From the NCBI GenBank assembly GCA_032718565.1, contig JAVGVS010000280.1, positions 1 to 64,000 of the forward strand: a stretch of 64,000 nt of DNA. Reading direction: 5' to 3'. Below are positions 1 through 10,900 of the stretch, piece by piece (position 1 is the first letter of the stretch; each line of letters opens with the position of its first letter). The DNA comes from Distichodus sexfasciatus (Eukaryota; Chordata; Actinopteri; Characiformes; Distichodontidae). The translations under genes were made by a program, and so were the position numbers. The notes under the pieces are model-generated. The model was not told where the DNA came from, made no database searches, and saw only the letters and a list, made by a program, of their open reading frames with translations.

Positions 1-438
1 TTATTATTGTCATCATCACCACCACAATCTGGAAAGAGTTTGGTAAAATAATCCTCTTTTTACAAGGTCTAGAAATCCACACCCACTCACCCACACACAG
101 ACGCAGTAAAAGCGAAGTGGTGAGGAGTTTTACATTAATGACGTCCTGTGTGACTTCAGAAAAGCCGTTTACGCTTCAGTACTTCAGTGCTGATGAGACA
201 CACACCCACTTTAGCCTTTTAGTCGACACGTTCTGCCCAAAAATCCTCTGATGTGCTCATTTAGACCAGCTCCCCGAAAAAAATAATCAAACTAAAACCA
301 AGCTTAATGGCCTTAATTATTCATTCATGAGCCTGTTTTAGCAGAATTCTGCCTTTTGTCATATTTTCTCAAAAGCCAAAATAACCCCGAGAACCCGACG
401 CTCGCAATTAAAGCTGGGACGCATAAGTGGAGTTAGAC
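1..438. other. Single-copy DNA, no feature recognised
   Basis: AT-rich sequence without long open frames, tandem repeats or recognisable transposon ends. It leads into the first GT tract. Confidence 0.5.
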
Positions 439-444
439 AGCGCA

Positions 445-648
445 GTGTGTGTGTGTGTGTGTGTGTGTCTTTCTTTGGGAGTGCAAAAAGATGACTATTT
501 ATTTAGAAGAAGCCAGCTAAGATATAATGTTACGCTCAAGCTCACTGTCTCTCAAATGCACACACACACACACACACGCACTCAACACACACACACATGC
601 ACTCAACACACACATATGCACTCAACACACACACACACTCTCACACAT
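445..648. repeat. GT tract followed by interrupted CA tract
   Basis: An uninterrupted (GT)12 at 445-468 is followed about 90 bp later by an interrupted CA tract (559-648) in which a GCACTCAACACACAC-type unit recurs three times. GT on one side and CA on the other can pair as a hairpin. The 80-residue open frame across them is low-complexity and not credible as a gene. Confidence 0.95.
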
Positions 649-1010
649 GAAAAGCCAAAGTTGTTTTAAAGTCAAATGGATTGTAACAGGAGTCTGAGAT
701 GCACTCTGAGGAATAGATAATGTGTAGAACAAAAAGCCTGATGAATATTAGATGAGCAACTCTATGCACTGCGGTCATATGTTTACAGGTTTTCCAAACC
801 AGTATGTTCAAAAGGACTCGCACACAACAAGCACGTCACACACACACCCACCCAGTCTTTAAAAGGCTTAATCTGATGGAGGTACTCAGGCTTGACTGAA
901 CACTTCCAATTCTAATAGCTTCCTTTATATAAATGACCCTTCATGATAATAATCCCACAGAGCCTGCAAAGTCTGTGTGCAACTGTGTTACAAGTCTGTG
1001 TACGTACAAA
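649..1010. other. Single-copy DNA, no feature recognised
   Basis: Mixed-composition sequence with a short CA/CCCA patch near 835-855. No repeat ends or coding signal seen. Confidence 0.4.
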
Positions 1011-1018
1011 ATATGAGC

Positions 1019-1115
1019 GTATGCATGTATATGTGTGTGTATGTGTGTGTGCATGTACATGTGTGTATGAGTGTGTGTATATGCGTATGTGTATAAATAC
1101 TGTATGTGTGTGTAC
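1019..1115. repeat. Compound TG/TATG microsatellite
   Basis: Interrupted TG, TATG and TACATG units over about 100 bp. The open frames on both strands here are the usual Cys-Val or Thr-His repeats produced by this sequence. Confidence 0.9.
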
Positions 1116-1149
1116 ATGGCAAAAAATAAAAATCTGTACAATGTAATTG

Positions 1150-1578
1150 ACTTGAATTCAGCATTTTAATCTTGTTACACCGTTTTTTTGGATTTATTTT
1201 CTTGGTAAGAATGAATATTGTTTAGATTATTTGACTTGTTTCAAGAAAATTTATCTTGAGTTATCCTACCTAGGTAATACAACTTATTTTGAGCAGTTTT
1301 TTCTTAAAACAACCTACATTGGTAAAGGAGTTGTGTTAACAGGTAGACTGTAAGTATATTTTCGCTTGTTTCAAGAGAATTTGAGAAAAACAACTAGTAT
1401 ATTCTGCTTAGTTTAAGTTGTGTATGCTTAGTCTTTGAGTATTTTTTTTCTTGTTTTAAGAAATCTTAGCAAGTGCAATTTTCTTGCTGCACTGGCAGAT
1501 AATTTTGCTTGAAATAAGTTTTTTTTTTCCCCAAAAATAGTAATTTTTTCTTATTTTTAAAAAGGCATTTTTGCAGTG
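1150..1578 (+). mobile_element. CACTG-ended MITE, 3' end
   Basis: AT-rich sequence with repeated CTTGTTT(T/C)AAGA-type motifs ends in CATTTTTGCAGTG at 1566-1578, the reverse complement of the CACTGCAAAAATG terminus of a short non-autonomous DNA element common in teleosts. No matching 5' end was found, so the copy looks truncated on the left. A related left end lies at 47129. The family assignment rests on remembered terminal motifs; the left boundary is approximate. Confidence 0.6.
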
Positions 1579-2018
1579 TATGTGCACATGACTGTGTGTA
1601 TACGTGGGTGTTTGTATATGTGGGGGGGTACATGGGGGAGTCTGTATATACATGGGTGTTGGTGTAAGTGTATATTGTATGTGGCTATGTGTGTATATAT
1701 GTGGGTGTGTCTGTGTATACATGGATATAGGTGTGTATACGTGGGTGTGAGTCTGTGTATATATACACATGGGTGGGTGTGTGTGTGTAAAGCTGGGTGT
1801 GTCTATGTATACATGGATGTGTGTGTGTGTGTTTGTATGTGGGTGTGAGTGTGTGTGTGTGTATAAGTGTGTGTGTATATACGTGGGTGTGTATATGTAT
1901 ATGCGGATGTGTGTGCATATGTACACATGGATATTTGTATGTGTGTGTATGGGTGGGTGTGTACACGAGTGTGTGTGTGTGTGTGTGTGTTTATACACAC
2001 GGGTGTGTGTATTTTCTG
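1579..2018. repeat. TG-rich minisatellite, about 440 bp
   Basis: Irregular units built on TGTGTATAYRTGGGTGTG fill this interval, beginning directly at the end of the preceding MITE. Every frame on both strands stays open over long distances (up to 180 residues on the minus strand), but the translations are only Thr/His/Tyr or Cys/Val/Tyr repeats. The alternating purine-pyrimidine character makes it a plausible Z-DNA former. Confidence 0.9.
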
Positions 2019-2024
2019 CTGTAG

Positions 2025-2093
2025 GGCTTCATTTCAAAGGCGTCAGTACAACGTGCACCATCAACAAACTGCAGCTCCACCAGGACGGGTCTG
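2025..2093 (+). other. Possible small internal exon, 69 bp
   Basis: A unique 69-bp block sits between TG minisatellite and more TG-rich DNA. It starts after TTTTCTGCTGTAG, an acceptor-like site, and ends before GTTAGA, a weak donor. All three frames are open, so the reading frame is ambiguous. In one frame it starts GFISKASV; in another it contains FKGVSTTCTINKLQLHQDG. No family was recognised. It could equally be chance sequence between repeats. Confidence 0.18.
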
Positions 2094-2099
2094 GTTAGA

Positions 2100-2410
2100 T
2101 GTGTGTGCAGAAATTATTCTTGAACCTCTCATGTTTGTAGTGTGTGTGAGTGTGTGTCAGTCTGTGCATGGCCGTGTGTAAGTAAAGGTTTTCGTGAGGA
2201 TGTGATTGTCCCTAAAAAGATATGTAAAGCTGATATACGTCAAAGTGCAAGGAATTCCTAAATATAGCAAGACCTACAATGTGTGCTAGTGTGTGTTTGT
2301 GTGTGTTTAAGTTGTCTTCTGTCTAGTCATGTCTTTTCCCTCGTGGTACTCTGTGTGCCCGGATGGTGTTGATTTAAAATCTTGATTTAGAATCCCGACA
2401 CAATTTTTAT
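2100..2410. other. Spacer between candidate exons
   Basis: GT-containing single-copy DNA with no further splice-like blocks or repeats identified. Confidence 0.35.
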
Positions 2411-2417
2411 AATGAAC

Positions 2418-2524
2418 TCACACACACACACACACAAACATGTACACTTACTCATCCAGCCGCTCAGAACACACTCAGCTAATAAACCTTTACTCCAGCA
2501 CTCTCTCTCTCTCTCTCTCTCTCT
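2418..2524. repeat. CA and CT microsatellites
   Basis: A (CA)n tract at 2419-2435 and a (CT)12 tract at 2500-2524. The CT tract acts as a natural polypyrimidine stretch just upstream of the second candidate exon. Confidence 0.9.
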
Positions 2525-2538
2525 GTGTTACGCTGCAG

Positions 2539-2609
2539 GAAATACCACAGAGTGGCTGTATCAACACCACTTACAGCAGCATCATTATTATCCTGGATTA
2601 TTCTGCTGC
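2539..2609 (+). other. Possible small internal exon, 71 bp
   Basis: The block follows a CT-rich tract and ACGCTGCAG, and is followed by GTGAGT, a strong consensus donor. In the first frame it reads EIPQSGCINTTYSS and continues with a run of isoleucines and LDYSAA. The splice-site pair is better than at 2025-2093, and the two blocks can be joined without a stop in more than one frame. No protein family was recognised. Alternatively these are chance splice motifs in pyrimidine-rich DNA. Confidence 0.22.
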
Positions 2610-2718
2610 GTGAGTTCGAGAAAGAGCGCGACATCTCCGTTTCTACTCACAGTGACATGTCAGAGGAGCGGTAAAAACTTCCAGGTCATATAAGGTTACT
2701 GCTTACGCTTACTGCTGC

Positions 2719-2745
2719 GTGTGTGTGTGTGTGTGTGTGTGTGTG
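2719..2745. repeat. GT microsatellite
   Basis: (GT)13 running into GAGAGA. Confidence 0.95.
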
Positions 2746-2869
2746 AGAGACCTAGTTTGGTAGGTAGCACTCTGAATCTCTCTATTCCAGTGTGTTCCCC
2801 TTGTAACTGCCTCTCTTTCTGTCTCACACCACACACACACACTCTCAAACGCGTGCGCTCCCTCTCGTA

Positions 2870-3050
2870 TTACTGTCTTTGTGAGGGGCTTCCATAGACT
2901 CCAATAATAACTAAATGAAAATAACGCTACAGCTACACATAAATAAAAGCTTATCTTTTAGTTTAGTTTTTCATTTTGATAAGATCGTTTTGTTTCCTGG
3001 TGGGGTCCAGTCCTCACACAGGGTTAGGGTTAGGGTTAACCTAAACATAC
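2870..3050. repeat. Interspersed repeat with telomere-like motif
   Basis: Contains GTGAGGGGCTTCCATAGACT and, at 3021-3039, just over three GGGTTA units. A related sequence in the opposite sense lies at 61110-61320 (TCAATGGAGGTCCTCACT, GGGTTAGGTG). The telomere-like run is therefore probably part of an interspersed family rather than an interstitial telomere. Confidence 0.5.
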
Positions 3051-3097
3051 CAAAAATGTTCCTGCAAACACCAAAATGGATCTTTTAGGGTCCACCT

Positions 3098-3480
3098 TAA
3101 TACATGAAAACACACACACACAGACACACACACACTCTTATTCTCTCTCTGTCTCTCGGCTATTCTATAAAAAGGTGTTGCATAGCCCCAGTCCCTTAGG
3201 TGCCCATTACGGCTGAGCTCCCATTCATCACCAGAAAGTAAGCATTTCGGTTCCACATGCACCCAGAGAACCCCATTCATTAACACACACACACACACAC
3301 ACACACATACACTCACACACACACTCACACCCACCCACCCACACACTTGTTCCTTTCTTAGCATCTGCCCCACTGTTCCTCCTTCTACTTGTACCCCAAG
3401 GAACCGGCTCCTTTCTGCTGACGTGCTGCGTCGTTTGTTCACACTCACTCTCTCACTCTCTCTCTCTCTTTCTCTCTCAG
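3098..3480. repeat. CA and CT microsatellite cluster
   Basis: CA tracts at 3110-3135 and 3282-3335 and CT tracts at 3140-3157 and 3445-3478, separated by short unique sequence. The minus-strand open frame across it is low-complexity and rejected. Confidence 0.9.
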
Positions 3481-3740
3481 TCTTCTATGTTCCCTTTCTA
3501 TTCCAATTCGTTCCCTTCTATTCTCTCCCTGTCCTCTCACGACGTCCCGTATCATTTTAAACGCCCGTCCTGCCACCATGACACGGCATTAATAATAAAT
3601 CCCATTACAACAACAACAACAACTAGCGGCGTTGGGAGGATCGCAACGTTCTCCTTTTGCACAGATGCGCTGACCACGGACAAAAATAGCAAGTGCTTGC
3701 AAATAAATGTGAAGTAGATCCTTTTAATACGGACTAGAGA
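3481..3740. other. Single-copy DNA, no feature recognised
   Basis: Pyrimidine-rich at the start, with a short (CAA)n at 3608-3622. Nothing else recognised. Confidence 0.4.
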
Positions 3741-3749
3741 CTAAGCAAT

Positions 3750-4310
3750 AAATCGCTGTGCTGATATTGTTGCCCGATATCAGTTAACAACAGATAATTT
3801 GGTGTTGGTGATCTTAAGAGGGAGTAGTTGTCAAAATTAGTCTGAAAAATGTAAAAGTCTCTCATCTCTGTCGTTGTGATTGTCAAAGTCAAAGTAAACT
3901 TTATTGTCATCTCTGCTATATACTGTACAGATATACGGAGAGACGAGACAAAGTGGCTCCAGTTTTTACAGTGCAGTAGGAAATAAAGAACAAAGAACAA
4001 CGAACAAATAAGGCACAGAATAAACAATATATAAATAGAATACAAAATATACATTTTAAACTAGGAATAGAATATTAAATATAACTTTAAACTAGAACTA
4101 GAACTAGAAGTAGAGGAGAGACAGCTTGGATGCAGTATTACCTACAAAAGTGGAAGTTTAGTTTGTCCACTAGAGGGCAACACAGAAACAGTTTTTTGTG
4201 TTTTTCTACATTTGATTTTTTGCTTTTTAAACAGCATAGTGTGACATAAAACAGCATAGTGTGACATAAAATGTTTTCTTAGAAAAATAAGCTAACATCA
4301 GATTTAAATA
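3750..4310. mobile_element. hAT-like fragment with a nested repeat
   Basis: The left part (GCTGATATTGTTGCCCGATA) and the right part (AGTTTGTCCACTAGAGGGC near 4155) match, in the same order, two motifs of the copy at 9380-10110. Between them lies about 230 bp beginning AAAGTCAAAGTAAACTTTAT (3886 on), which resembles the reversed 3' tail of a LINE or LINE-dependent SINE and looks inserted. A 21-bp tandem duplication (ACAGCATAGTGTGACATAAA) sits at 4231-4272. Boundaries are approximate. Confidence 0.5.
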
Positions 4311-4890
4311 TAATTTCAAAGGCTTGTAAAGGTCAGGCTCTATAAATTATTTCATGTTTCATGAGACCCATTACGCTACCCTCCAACGTCTATGCTATTA
4401 AGATCTGTCATAAAATATAGTCAGCAATGTGTTAATGAATGACAATGTCATGTTTCAAGGAAAGTCACTCATGTATTAATTGTATTACTCATATTAATAT
4501 ATGTTTATTTGTGTAGCATTATTGTAGTGTCTATGGTGTCTATGATGGCCTCCAACTACTGCAATCCCATAATCACAACTGAAACATAGTGTTAAATATG
4601 TTTATACATCTTAGTCTTTCCTGTGATGAATTAAAGAACTAGAATAACACATCATCTACTCATCGCGACTCACTGATTAATTTATTGATATACTTATTTA
4701 TGTGGCAGAATTGTAAGGTCTTGCCGAACATATTACATTCCAGAAGACTGCTCTCTCAGACACGTGAGTCAAAACGTCAAGATCAGACCCTCGTCCAAAA
4801 CAGCTCAGAATCTCATTAAGGTTGACATACTCACTTCCTCCTCGTACTCCCATTATAACACCCAGTCCAGTTTCATCATGTGTGAGGATC
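4311..4890. other. AT-rich single-copy DNA
   Basis: No repeat ends or coding signal recognised. Confidence 0.4.
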
Positions 4891-4914
4891 TGGCTCAAAG
4901 TGAGTGGTGGTGTG

Positions 4915-4978
4915 ACGATGATGGCTGTGATGATGATGATGATGATGCTGCTGCTGTTGATGATGATGGTGATGGTAG
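4915..4978. repeat. GAT trinucleotide microsatellite
   Basis: Interrupted (GAT)n with a short (GCT)n in the middle. It encodes poly-Asp or poly-Met in overlapping frames, which explains the open frames here. Confidence 0.9.
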
Positions 4979-4989
4979 CGTCACTGCCA

Positions 4990-6020
4990 CCTTCAGTGTG
5001 TTACCCATGATGCACTAGTCCTATAATGTCAGCTGCCTGTCACTTCAAGTCCTAAAAATGATACAGCAGTAAAAACACAGTAGATACAGCACTAGAAAAA
5101 TTCACACCTCATTTATTTATATTTTAGAAAATGAGATATTTGGTAGCGATTTATAGCAAATAAACATCTAAATACTATTCCTCAAGACTACAAAATAAGG
5201 GATTCAAAACTTTTGTAGCTCTAAAAACGTCTAATGTTATATTTGTCTTTAATAACACATTTTCCCAAGCACACAGACCCTGCCGCATATTTCAAAACAG
5301 AAGCCATTTCTGGGATATTTTTAGCACTGAAACCACAAACTCATAAATTACACACGCGATGCTCTATTCTCCACTTGTCTTGTTCCATATCGCTTTTCTT
5401 GGCATTAAAAACTAAGATATATATTTGTGCAAAAGATAATAATTCTACATTTTATTTCCAGTCCGTTTTTGTCATTGTAGAACTGTGTATGGGCAGTATT
5501 AGCAAGTATGTAAAAATGCTGTAATATTCTGTCAGCTGTAGCATCAAGTGAAAATTGATGCAGAAATTAAGTATTTATGAATTGCTTTTAAATGTCATGA
5601 ATTATACAGCTTAACGTTGAGTATATTTACAGTACAAAAGAGCCAAGGTTGGAGTTTATATATCTTTTTAGGAAAAGTATGTGCATGTACAGTCTGTTTG
5701 CATGTCACTATAAATCACTGCATCCACTGTCTCACATTCCTACCAAAAGATAAAGTGAGGACTCAAGACATCCTTAATAAAACCATGTAGTGTGTAGGAC
5801 ATTGTATAATATTCATATTACTGATGACAAAGAAGTTTTCTACAAATTAATGTTGGCGAGATTATTGTTGGACGTTATGACTTCAAATCATAACACAAAA
5901 TATCACAATTATTTAACACTTTACCTTGATCACACTTGACTTTTCTGTTGTTTTCTGCCCTCATAGTTGAGTGATGATTGTTTGCACTGTACTATTTGCA
6001 CTACTTTTAAAACTGGGAAA
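4990..6020. other. AT-rich single-copy DNA
   Basis: About 1 kb without recognised repeats. The 96-residue open frame at 5234-5524 has no recognisable domain and is probably chance. Confidence 0.4.
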
Positions 6021-6023
6021 AGT

Positions 6024-6480
6024 TAGGGATGCACAGTGATATCGGAATCGTATCAGAATAGGCAAATAATTGCTTATTTTGAAAAGTTATCTGTGCTTAG
6101 ATTTGCCTGATATTTGATGACACATTTATTGTACGTCAGAAAAGTAGTGCTTGTGCCAGGCATGTTCAAAGTGGGAGGTGGGATTTTATAGGGCCCGCAC
6201 CTCCTGTCTTAAAACGTATGGCGTATGACGTTCACCAGCAGTCTTTATGTGCTCAACTCTGCCTGCACAGATGAAAATATTTTAACTAACTAAATTAGGG
6301 GTTGACTCACTTAGCCAATGAGAGCTCGCACATGTGGTGTCCCCCGAGCTGCGTACAACTGCATTTAACAGTATGGTAGGTAAGGCACTCTTATTATATT
6401 TTTCTATGCAGTAGTAAGCATTTCAGGAAATAGCTGGGGTTGTAGTTTAATGGCTCTCTACAAACTAGGTAGTGCACATG
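6024..6480 (+). mobile_element. hAT-like non-autonomous element, copy 1
   Basis: Starts with TAGGGATGCACAGTGATATC, a terminus of the TAGGGATGCACCGATA class typical of teleost hAT-like elements. The following roughly 450 bp match, in reverse orientation and with many substitutions, the sequence at 11278-11723 (shared motifs GGGATTTTATA, TTAGCCAATG, TTTCAGGAAATAGC). No transposase frame was seen. The right boundary is set by the end of similarity to the other copy. Confidence 0.65.
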
Positions 6481-6528
6481 GAGAGTCACACGCGCCCTAT
6501 TTGACTTGGTACACTATATACCCTATAC

Positions 6529-6561
<33 letters not shown>
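6529..6561. repeat. TG/TA microsatellite
   Basis: (TG)10 passing directly into (TA)6. Confidence 0.95.
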
Positions 6562-7040
6562 CGTGCATCTTTGTGTTTTGTGAAACAGATGTAGTAGCAG
6601 ACTTTGGAAAGTATTAACAGAATTCTTTTTAAAATGAATTTTAATAATAATTGAAATAATCGATATGGGCAAGATTACATTGATTAGAGGTTCTTTCATT
6701 AATTTGCAATATTACTAGATTATAATTCATCACACCTAAATCTTAATAAGATCTTACTAACTGATCCTGTACTAATATGACCATGTAAATTTATATACAC
6801 CTCCCAATATCTAATAAATCCTAATATCTAATAACTCTCTAACTCATCCTCGTGTTAGCGTTCCAGGCTCTCCACATGAAGGCGGATGTACAGCTCATTA
6901 AGGTGCATTGTTCCTCGCTGCTGTTTGTCCTGCTTGATGCATGATTAAAAATTGAAGATAAATATCCAGCTGCTCACAATGAGACAAGCAAAACCATGCC
7001 ATTATTCACTGGGAGCCTGAGCTTCAACTAACTCACTCTC
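6562..7040. other. Single-copy block, possible conserved element at 6855-7025
   Basis: AT-rich DNA followed by a balanced-composition stretch with homeodomain-like ATTA cores (CATTAAGG, GATTAAAA) and no repeat similarity. Conservation is a guess from composition and needs alignment. Confidence 0.25.
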
Positions 7041-7074
7041 GCTCTCCTTCTTTTCCATGTTCATCTCATCATTT

Positions 7075-7106
7075 TTCTCTCTTCCTCTTTCCTCTCCTCC
7101 TCTACC

Positions 7107-7142
<36 letters not shown>

Positions 7143-7650
7143 TCTCCATCTCCCTCTTCTCAGTTCACCTGTCTGTCTGTCTTGTCAGTTAGTCTGGTTG
7201 TCTACTGGTGTGTTTTTCTTCATTTATCTATCCATTTATCTATCCAGCCTTTCTGTCCATCTGTCTTTCTCCATTTGTCCATCTGTCTTTCTGTCCCCAA
7301 TTGTCTGTCTTCCTGTCAACTCCATTTATTTGTCCATTCGTCCAATCCGCCTTTTCCTTTATTTGTCTGTCCATCCATCTTATCCTACATTTGTTTGTCT
7401 GTCTGTACGTCTTTTTCTCCATTTGTCCATCCGTCCACCTTTTTCTCCATTTGTCCAGCCGTCCATCTTTTTTTGTTTGTCCACACGTTTGTCTGTCTGT
7501 CCATCCCTCTGTCCTTTTGTCTTTTTTCTGTATTTGCCTCTCCACCTGCCTGTCTGTCCTTTTCTCTACTTGTTTGTTCCTCTGTCCTTTTCTCCAACTG
7601 TTTGTCTGACTGCCCGCCCTTTACACTCTCTCTCTCTCTCCCCGTTTGCG
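7075..7650. repeat. Pyrimidine-strand minisatellite, about 560 bp
   Basis: A CT tract (7110-7139) is followed by irregular units of TTTGTCCATCTGTC. The purine/pyrimidine asymmetry is strong along the whole interval. Long frames on the plus strand (up to 215 residues, Leu/Ser/Cys/Pro) and the minus strand (Lys/Asp/Arg/Gln/Thr) are products of the repeat, not genes. Confidence 0.9.
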
Positions 7651-8780
7651 TGTACCCGTCATGTGGCAGACCTCCTGTTTCATTTTCTCAGAACAGGCGT
7701 TTGAGCGGGTTGCCAGTTCTTCTCCCAACATCAAATGCATCATCGCTGTTCTGCAATAAACTACACTCTAGGCCAAACTGAACAACACTGTAAAAAGCTC
7801 TACACAAACAACACTGCACTGAATTAAACTCAACAACACAGACAGGAGGAGAGGAGAATTGTAGCGGGAAAAGAGGGATGTAGAGAAGATGGGAGGAGAG
7901 GAAACAGGAGAGACCAAACGGAGGAAAAAGAAGGGGAAGAAGGAGCGAAGTGTTCAGCACTCAGCAGGGTGGAGGGAGAGAGAGAGAGAGTTCTCGCATG
8001 ACTCCTGCTGCAGTTTCTATTTCTGCCGTCTTTGAATTTTCACGAGACGTCTAATTAAGAGTCTCTGATTTGGAAATTCACACTTCTCACTGCCCTCGCT
8101 CACACTCACACACTTTATTCATTCTCTCTCTCTTTTCTCAGTATTTCTACCAAAGTCACGTCATTCCAAAGCACTGAGAATGTCGACGTTAAAGGAGACA
8201 ATAACTGCAGCTAAAATAGGGCCCGGAGGATTTTAAAATAACATCCACGTGTGAGCTGTGTGCTGGCTTGTGGGCTTCAGATGAGCTCATGTTATTCTAC
8301 ATACACTGCAAGTAAAAAAAAAAAGTCTATAGCTTTGCCAAACGTTGAGAGACTTTCACTGTTGCATTCATAATTAAAAATGATTATTACATTGTATTAT
8401 ATGTGTGGCTGCCAAACCTCGGAAACGCCAAAACTGTCTACAGCAAAGCATCACTAACAGTCAATCAGCTGCACTGGTGACTTTCCGAACATTCTTTGCA
8501 ACTTGTTATTGCAAAAAACGGGATTATAATTTGCAAATTATAGAAAAAAATATAGAAAATCTAACTTGTTTTACCTTAATAAATATCAGCTAAAAATATA
8601 TCTATTATATCTATATATATCCAGTCTCACTGACCCCTTCTTAAAATTCCTATATTGCTTCTATATTTAAATCTCATATTAAACATGATAACTACTTAAA
8701 GCTATTTAATAAGAAGATATGAGCATGCAGGTTAACAGTGTGATTTTGCTCTCATACCTACACCAGTCACACAGTAAGCA
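7651..8780. other. Single-copy DNA with short GA tract
   Basis: Includes (GA)n at 7975-7990 and a balanced stretch at 7990-8090. 8290-8770 is AT-rich without recognised repeats. Confidence 0.35.
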
Positions 8781-8789
8781 CATAATTAC

Positions 8790-9060
8790 GGCTCACTCAA
8801 CACTCATAATGAGACGGCATCAGACTTAAAGTGGAAAAAGTTTTGCGCTCTCGTGTGTTGACCGGTGGCCAGCTGAAGCCACCAGTTACATTATTTCATG
8901 CTCCCACTTCATCCCTAAAGCAATTTTAATGCTATTATTGCCCCAAATAAATGACTCCATGTTCAGCCTTTAGCTCCATGACGAACTGCTACCTAATGCT
9001 CTCAAATCGCATTAGACACAGTCTCCTCCGCCGAGAGAGAGACAGAGAGACTCAGACAGA
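8790..9060. other. Repeat-free balanced block, possible conserved element
   Basis: About 270 bp of balanced sequence with ATTA and AATAAATGA motifs between AT-rich DNA and GA repeats. No open frame of note. A regulatory role is inference only. Confidence 0.22.
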
Positions 9061-9140
9061 AACAGAGACATACATCTCCATTTAGATTACATTTTACACT
9101 TAAGCTAAAACATCTAAACAACAACAAAACATGCATCTCA

Positions 9141-9263
9141 GGGCAGTAAGTAGCATAACAGTTAGGGAGTCGGCCTTCTGATCAGAAGGTTGCCTATCAC
9201 GTCCCAGACATGGTAAAGGTATCATTGAGGTACTCATGAGACAAATAATGACAATCACTTACT
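9141..9263 (+). mobile_element. tRNA-derived SINE, internally deleted copy
   Basis: Begins GGGCAGTAAGTAGCATAACA, the tRNA-like head shared by many copies in this window, with a recognisable B-box region, then GGTACTCATGAG. It jumps directly to the 3' tail (ATGACAATCACTTAC), so the middle body is missing. Confidence 0.75.
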
Positions 9264-9374
9264 TGAATCTATCTCATACTGTATACTGTGATTTTTGTCT
9301 GCTGCTGATTTTCAATATCGGAAGAAGAAAACAGCTGAAACAACATCAAAGCACCATTTTAAGCAACACATGCA

Positions 9375-10110
9375 GTTAGAGTGGGACCGATAAATCAATG
9401 TGGCGATATTATTGTCCGATACTGACCGAGCTGAAAAATGACAAAAAAGTAAAGACGGAAAGGGTTATGGAGTGTTGTCATTCCATAGTTTGTTCACTAG
9501 AGGGCCACAATGCAACTCCACTTTTGGAACTAAACTTTACTGTATTTTCATTAGGGCTGCAAAGGGGCGGAAGATTACTGGTAAATTTCCATAAAGGAAC
9601 TATTGGGACTATTGGGAATTTAAGGGAATGAAATTGGACAATTAAAAATCAGTTGTTTCACTGAACAGCAAAAACATGAATGTTGAGTAAAATATTCCTT
9701 ACAGCCCCCCATTCAAAATGTAAAATTAAAATCAGCTTTCCCTCTCCTTCAAAAAGTCCCATTTAACAATTTATTTGATAACCATGTCAAATAAATGCTT
9801 TTTTCCACAAACGTCTCAAGGTTTCTGCATTTCCTGCTACAATATATTTTCAGCAACTATATTTAAGTTCCCAACCTTTAATTTTGAAAATTTCCAGTTT
9901 ATTCCTGTTAATTCCCAGAAAATCCTATAAATTCCTGTTAATTCCCATATTTCCAACGATGAAAATTCTGAAACCCTAATTTTCATAGACCTTTGTTCAG
10001 TTTATCATTTTTGGAAAAAAGACTGTTAGGGAGAATGTGCAATTATTTTTCTTGTGGATAGCACACTTTTGACATGGGCATCCCCTAGTGGTGATAAGTG
10101 TCAATGGCAA
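9375..10110 (+). mobile_element. Old hAT-like element, interrupted
   Basis: Contains GGGACCGATAAATC, ATTATTGTCCGATACTGACC and GTTTGTTCACTAGAGGGCC in the same order as the copy at 3750-4310. It is split at 9551 by a younger element. Outer limits are approximate. Confidence 0.5.
9552..9978 (+). mobile_element. hAT-type MITE with 8-bp target duplication
   Basis: A 427-bp element bounded by TAGGGCTGCAA on the left and GAAACCCTA on the right (inverted ends TAGGGYT). Perfect 8-bp direct repeats ATTTTCAT lie at 9544-9551 and 9979-9986, as expected for hAT transposition. The interior has scattered AATTCCC motifs (CTGTTAATTCCCA twice on the right side) and no transposase. It is inserted in the older hAT-like copy around it. 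Confidence 0.85.
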
Positions 10111-10900
10111 TACTGAGTTTTGAGACTAAGCAGCACTTACTCTTCTTTTCTTCTCTTTTATCCTTTATTTTTCATCTCTCCTTTTTCCTTAAAAGTCTTT
10201 TTCCTTTCCTTAACATAAGTCAACAGTTTTTTAAGGGACAATGTCATTTCTCCTTTTTCTTCAGACTGCCTGTTCCAGAAGATACCGGTCTATTCATTTT
10301 CTGTCATAAGCTAGACACAAGTTAAACACTTCAGAGGGTTTTCAAGTCGCTTTAAGAGAGCACTGCTGTTCTCCAGCAGGACGGAAGAGGAACACGGTCA
10401 GTGTTTGTGAGGTTCACTGCTGCCGAACATTTCTTGCGAAGAGCAGCGAATGAGATGCAGAGGAGCTTTAGCACATTGGACAGACTCTGACAGCACGTCA
10501 GATTGTCAAAGGAATGTTCCGCTGGTCGGTGCAAACATCCTGTTCATTAATTTATTTACTTCATAAATAAGTGGAGCCTGTAATCAAAAGGAGCCCGTGT
10601 TACGCTCCAAATGAAAGTCAAAAGCGGCACCTTGTTTAAGTTGCTTTTTTAATATTTCTCAGCCTTGCGTTATGCGCACAAGTTTACTCAAATCAAGACT
10701 GATCAGTTTGCTGTTTCTGAATCCAAGCAAAACTCTGACATGTGTCCTAACATCTACACACGGGTAGATCTTGTAGTGTGTTTGGGTGAGGGATGAATCA
10801 TGGCCTGTTTTAGGCACTGTGCCCCTGTTTTTTAGGAGGCTATAAATAATTAGCCAGCTGCTTGTTGATGCATCGTTAGTTCAGCAGCAAACACAAGGTG
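10111..10900. other. Single-copy DNA, possible conserved block 10330-10720
   Basis: A T-rich start is followed by a repeat-free, moderately GC stretch with ATTTATTTACTTCATAAATA (10550-10569). The 60-residue minus-strand frame at 10352-10534 is not convincing. Confidence 0.25.

Noticed and set aside
1456..1998. 180-residue minus-strand open frame and its overlapping plus-strand frames
   Set aside because: The translation is a Thr/His/Tyr repeat produced by the TG minisatellite; both strands are open for the same reason.
3021..3039. Interstitial telomere repeat (GGGTTA)3
   Set aside because: Too short, and the surrounding sequence recurs in opposite sense at 61110-61320 with a similar GGGTTAGG motif, so it belongs to an interspersed repeat.
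7057..7781. Long overlapping frames of 133-215 residues
   Set aside because: Low-complexity Leu/Ser/Cys/Pro output of a TTTGTCCATCTGTC minisatellite, open in all plus frames at once.
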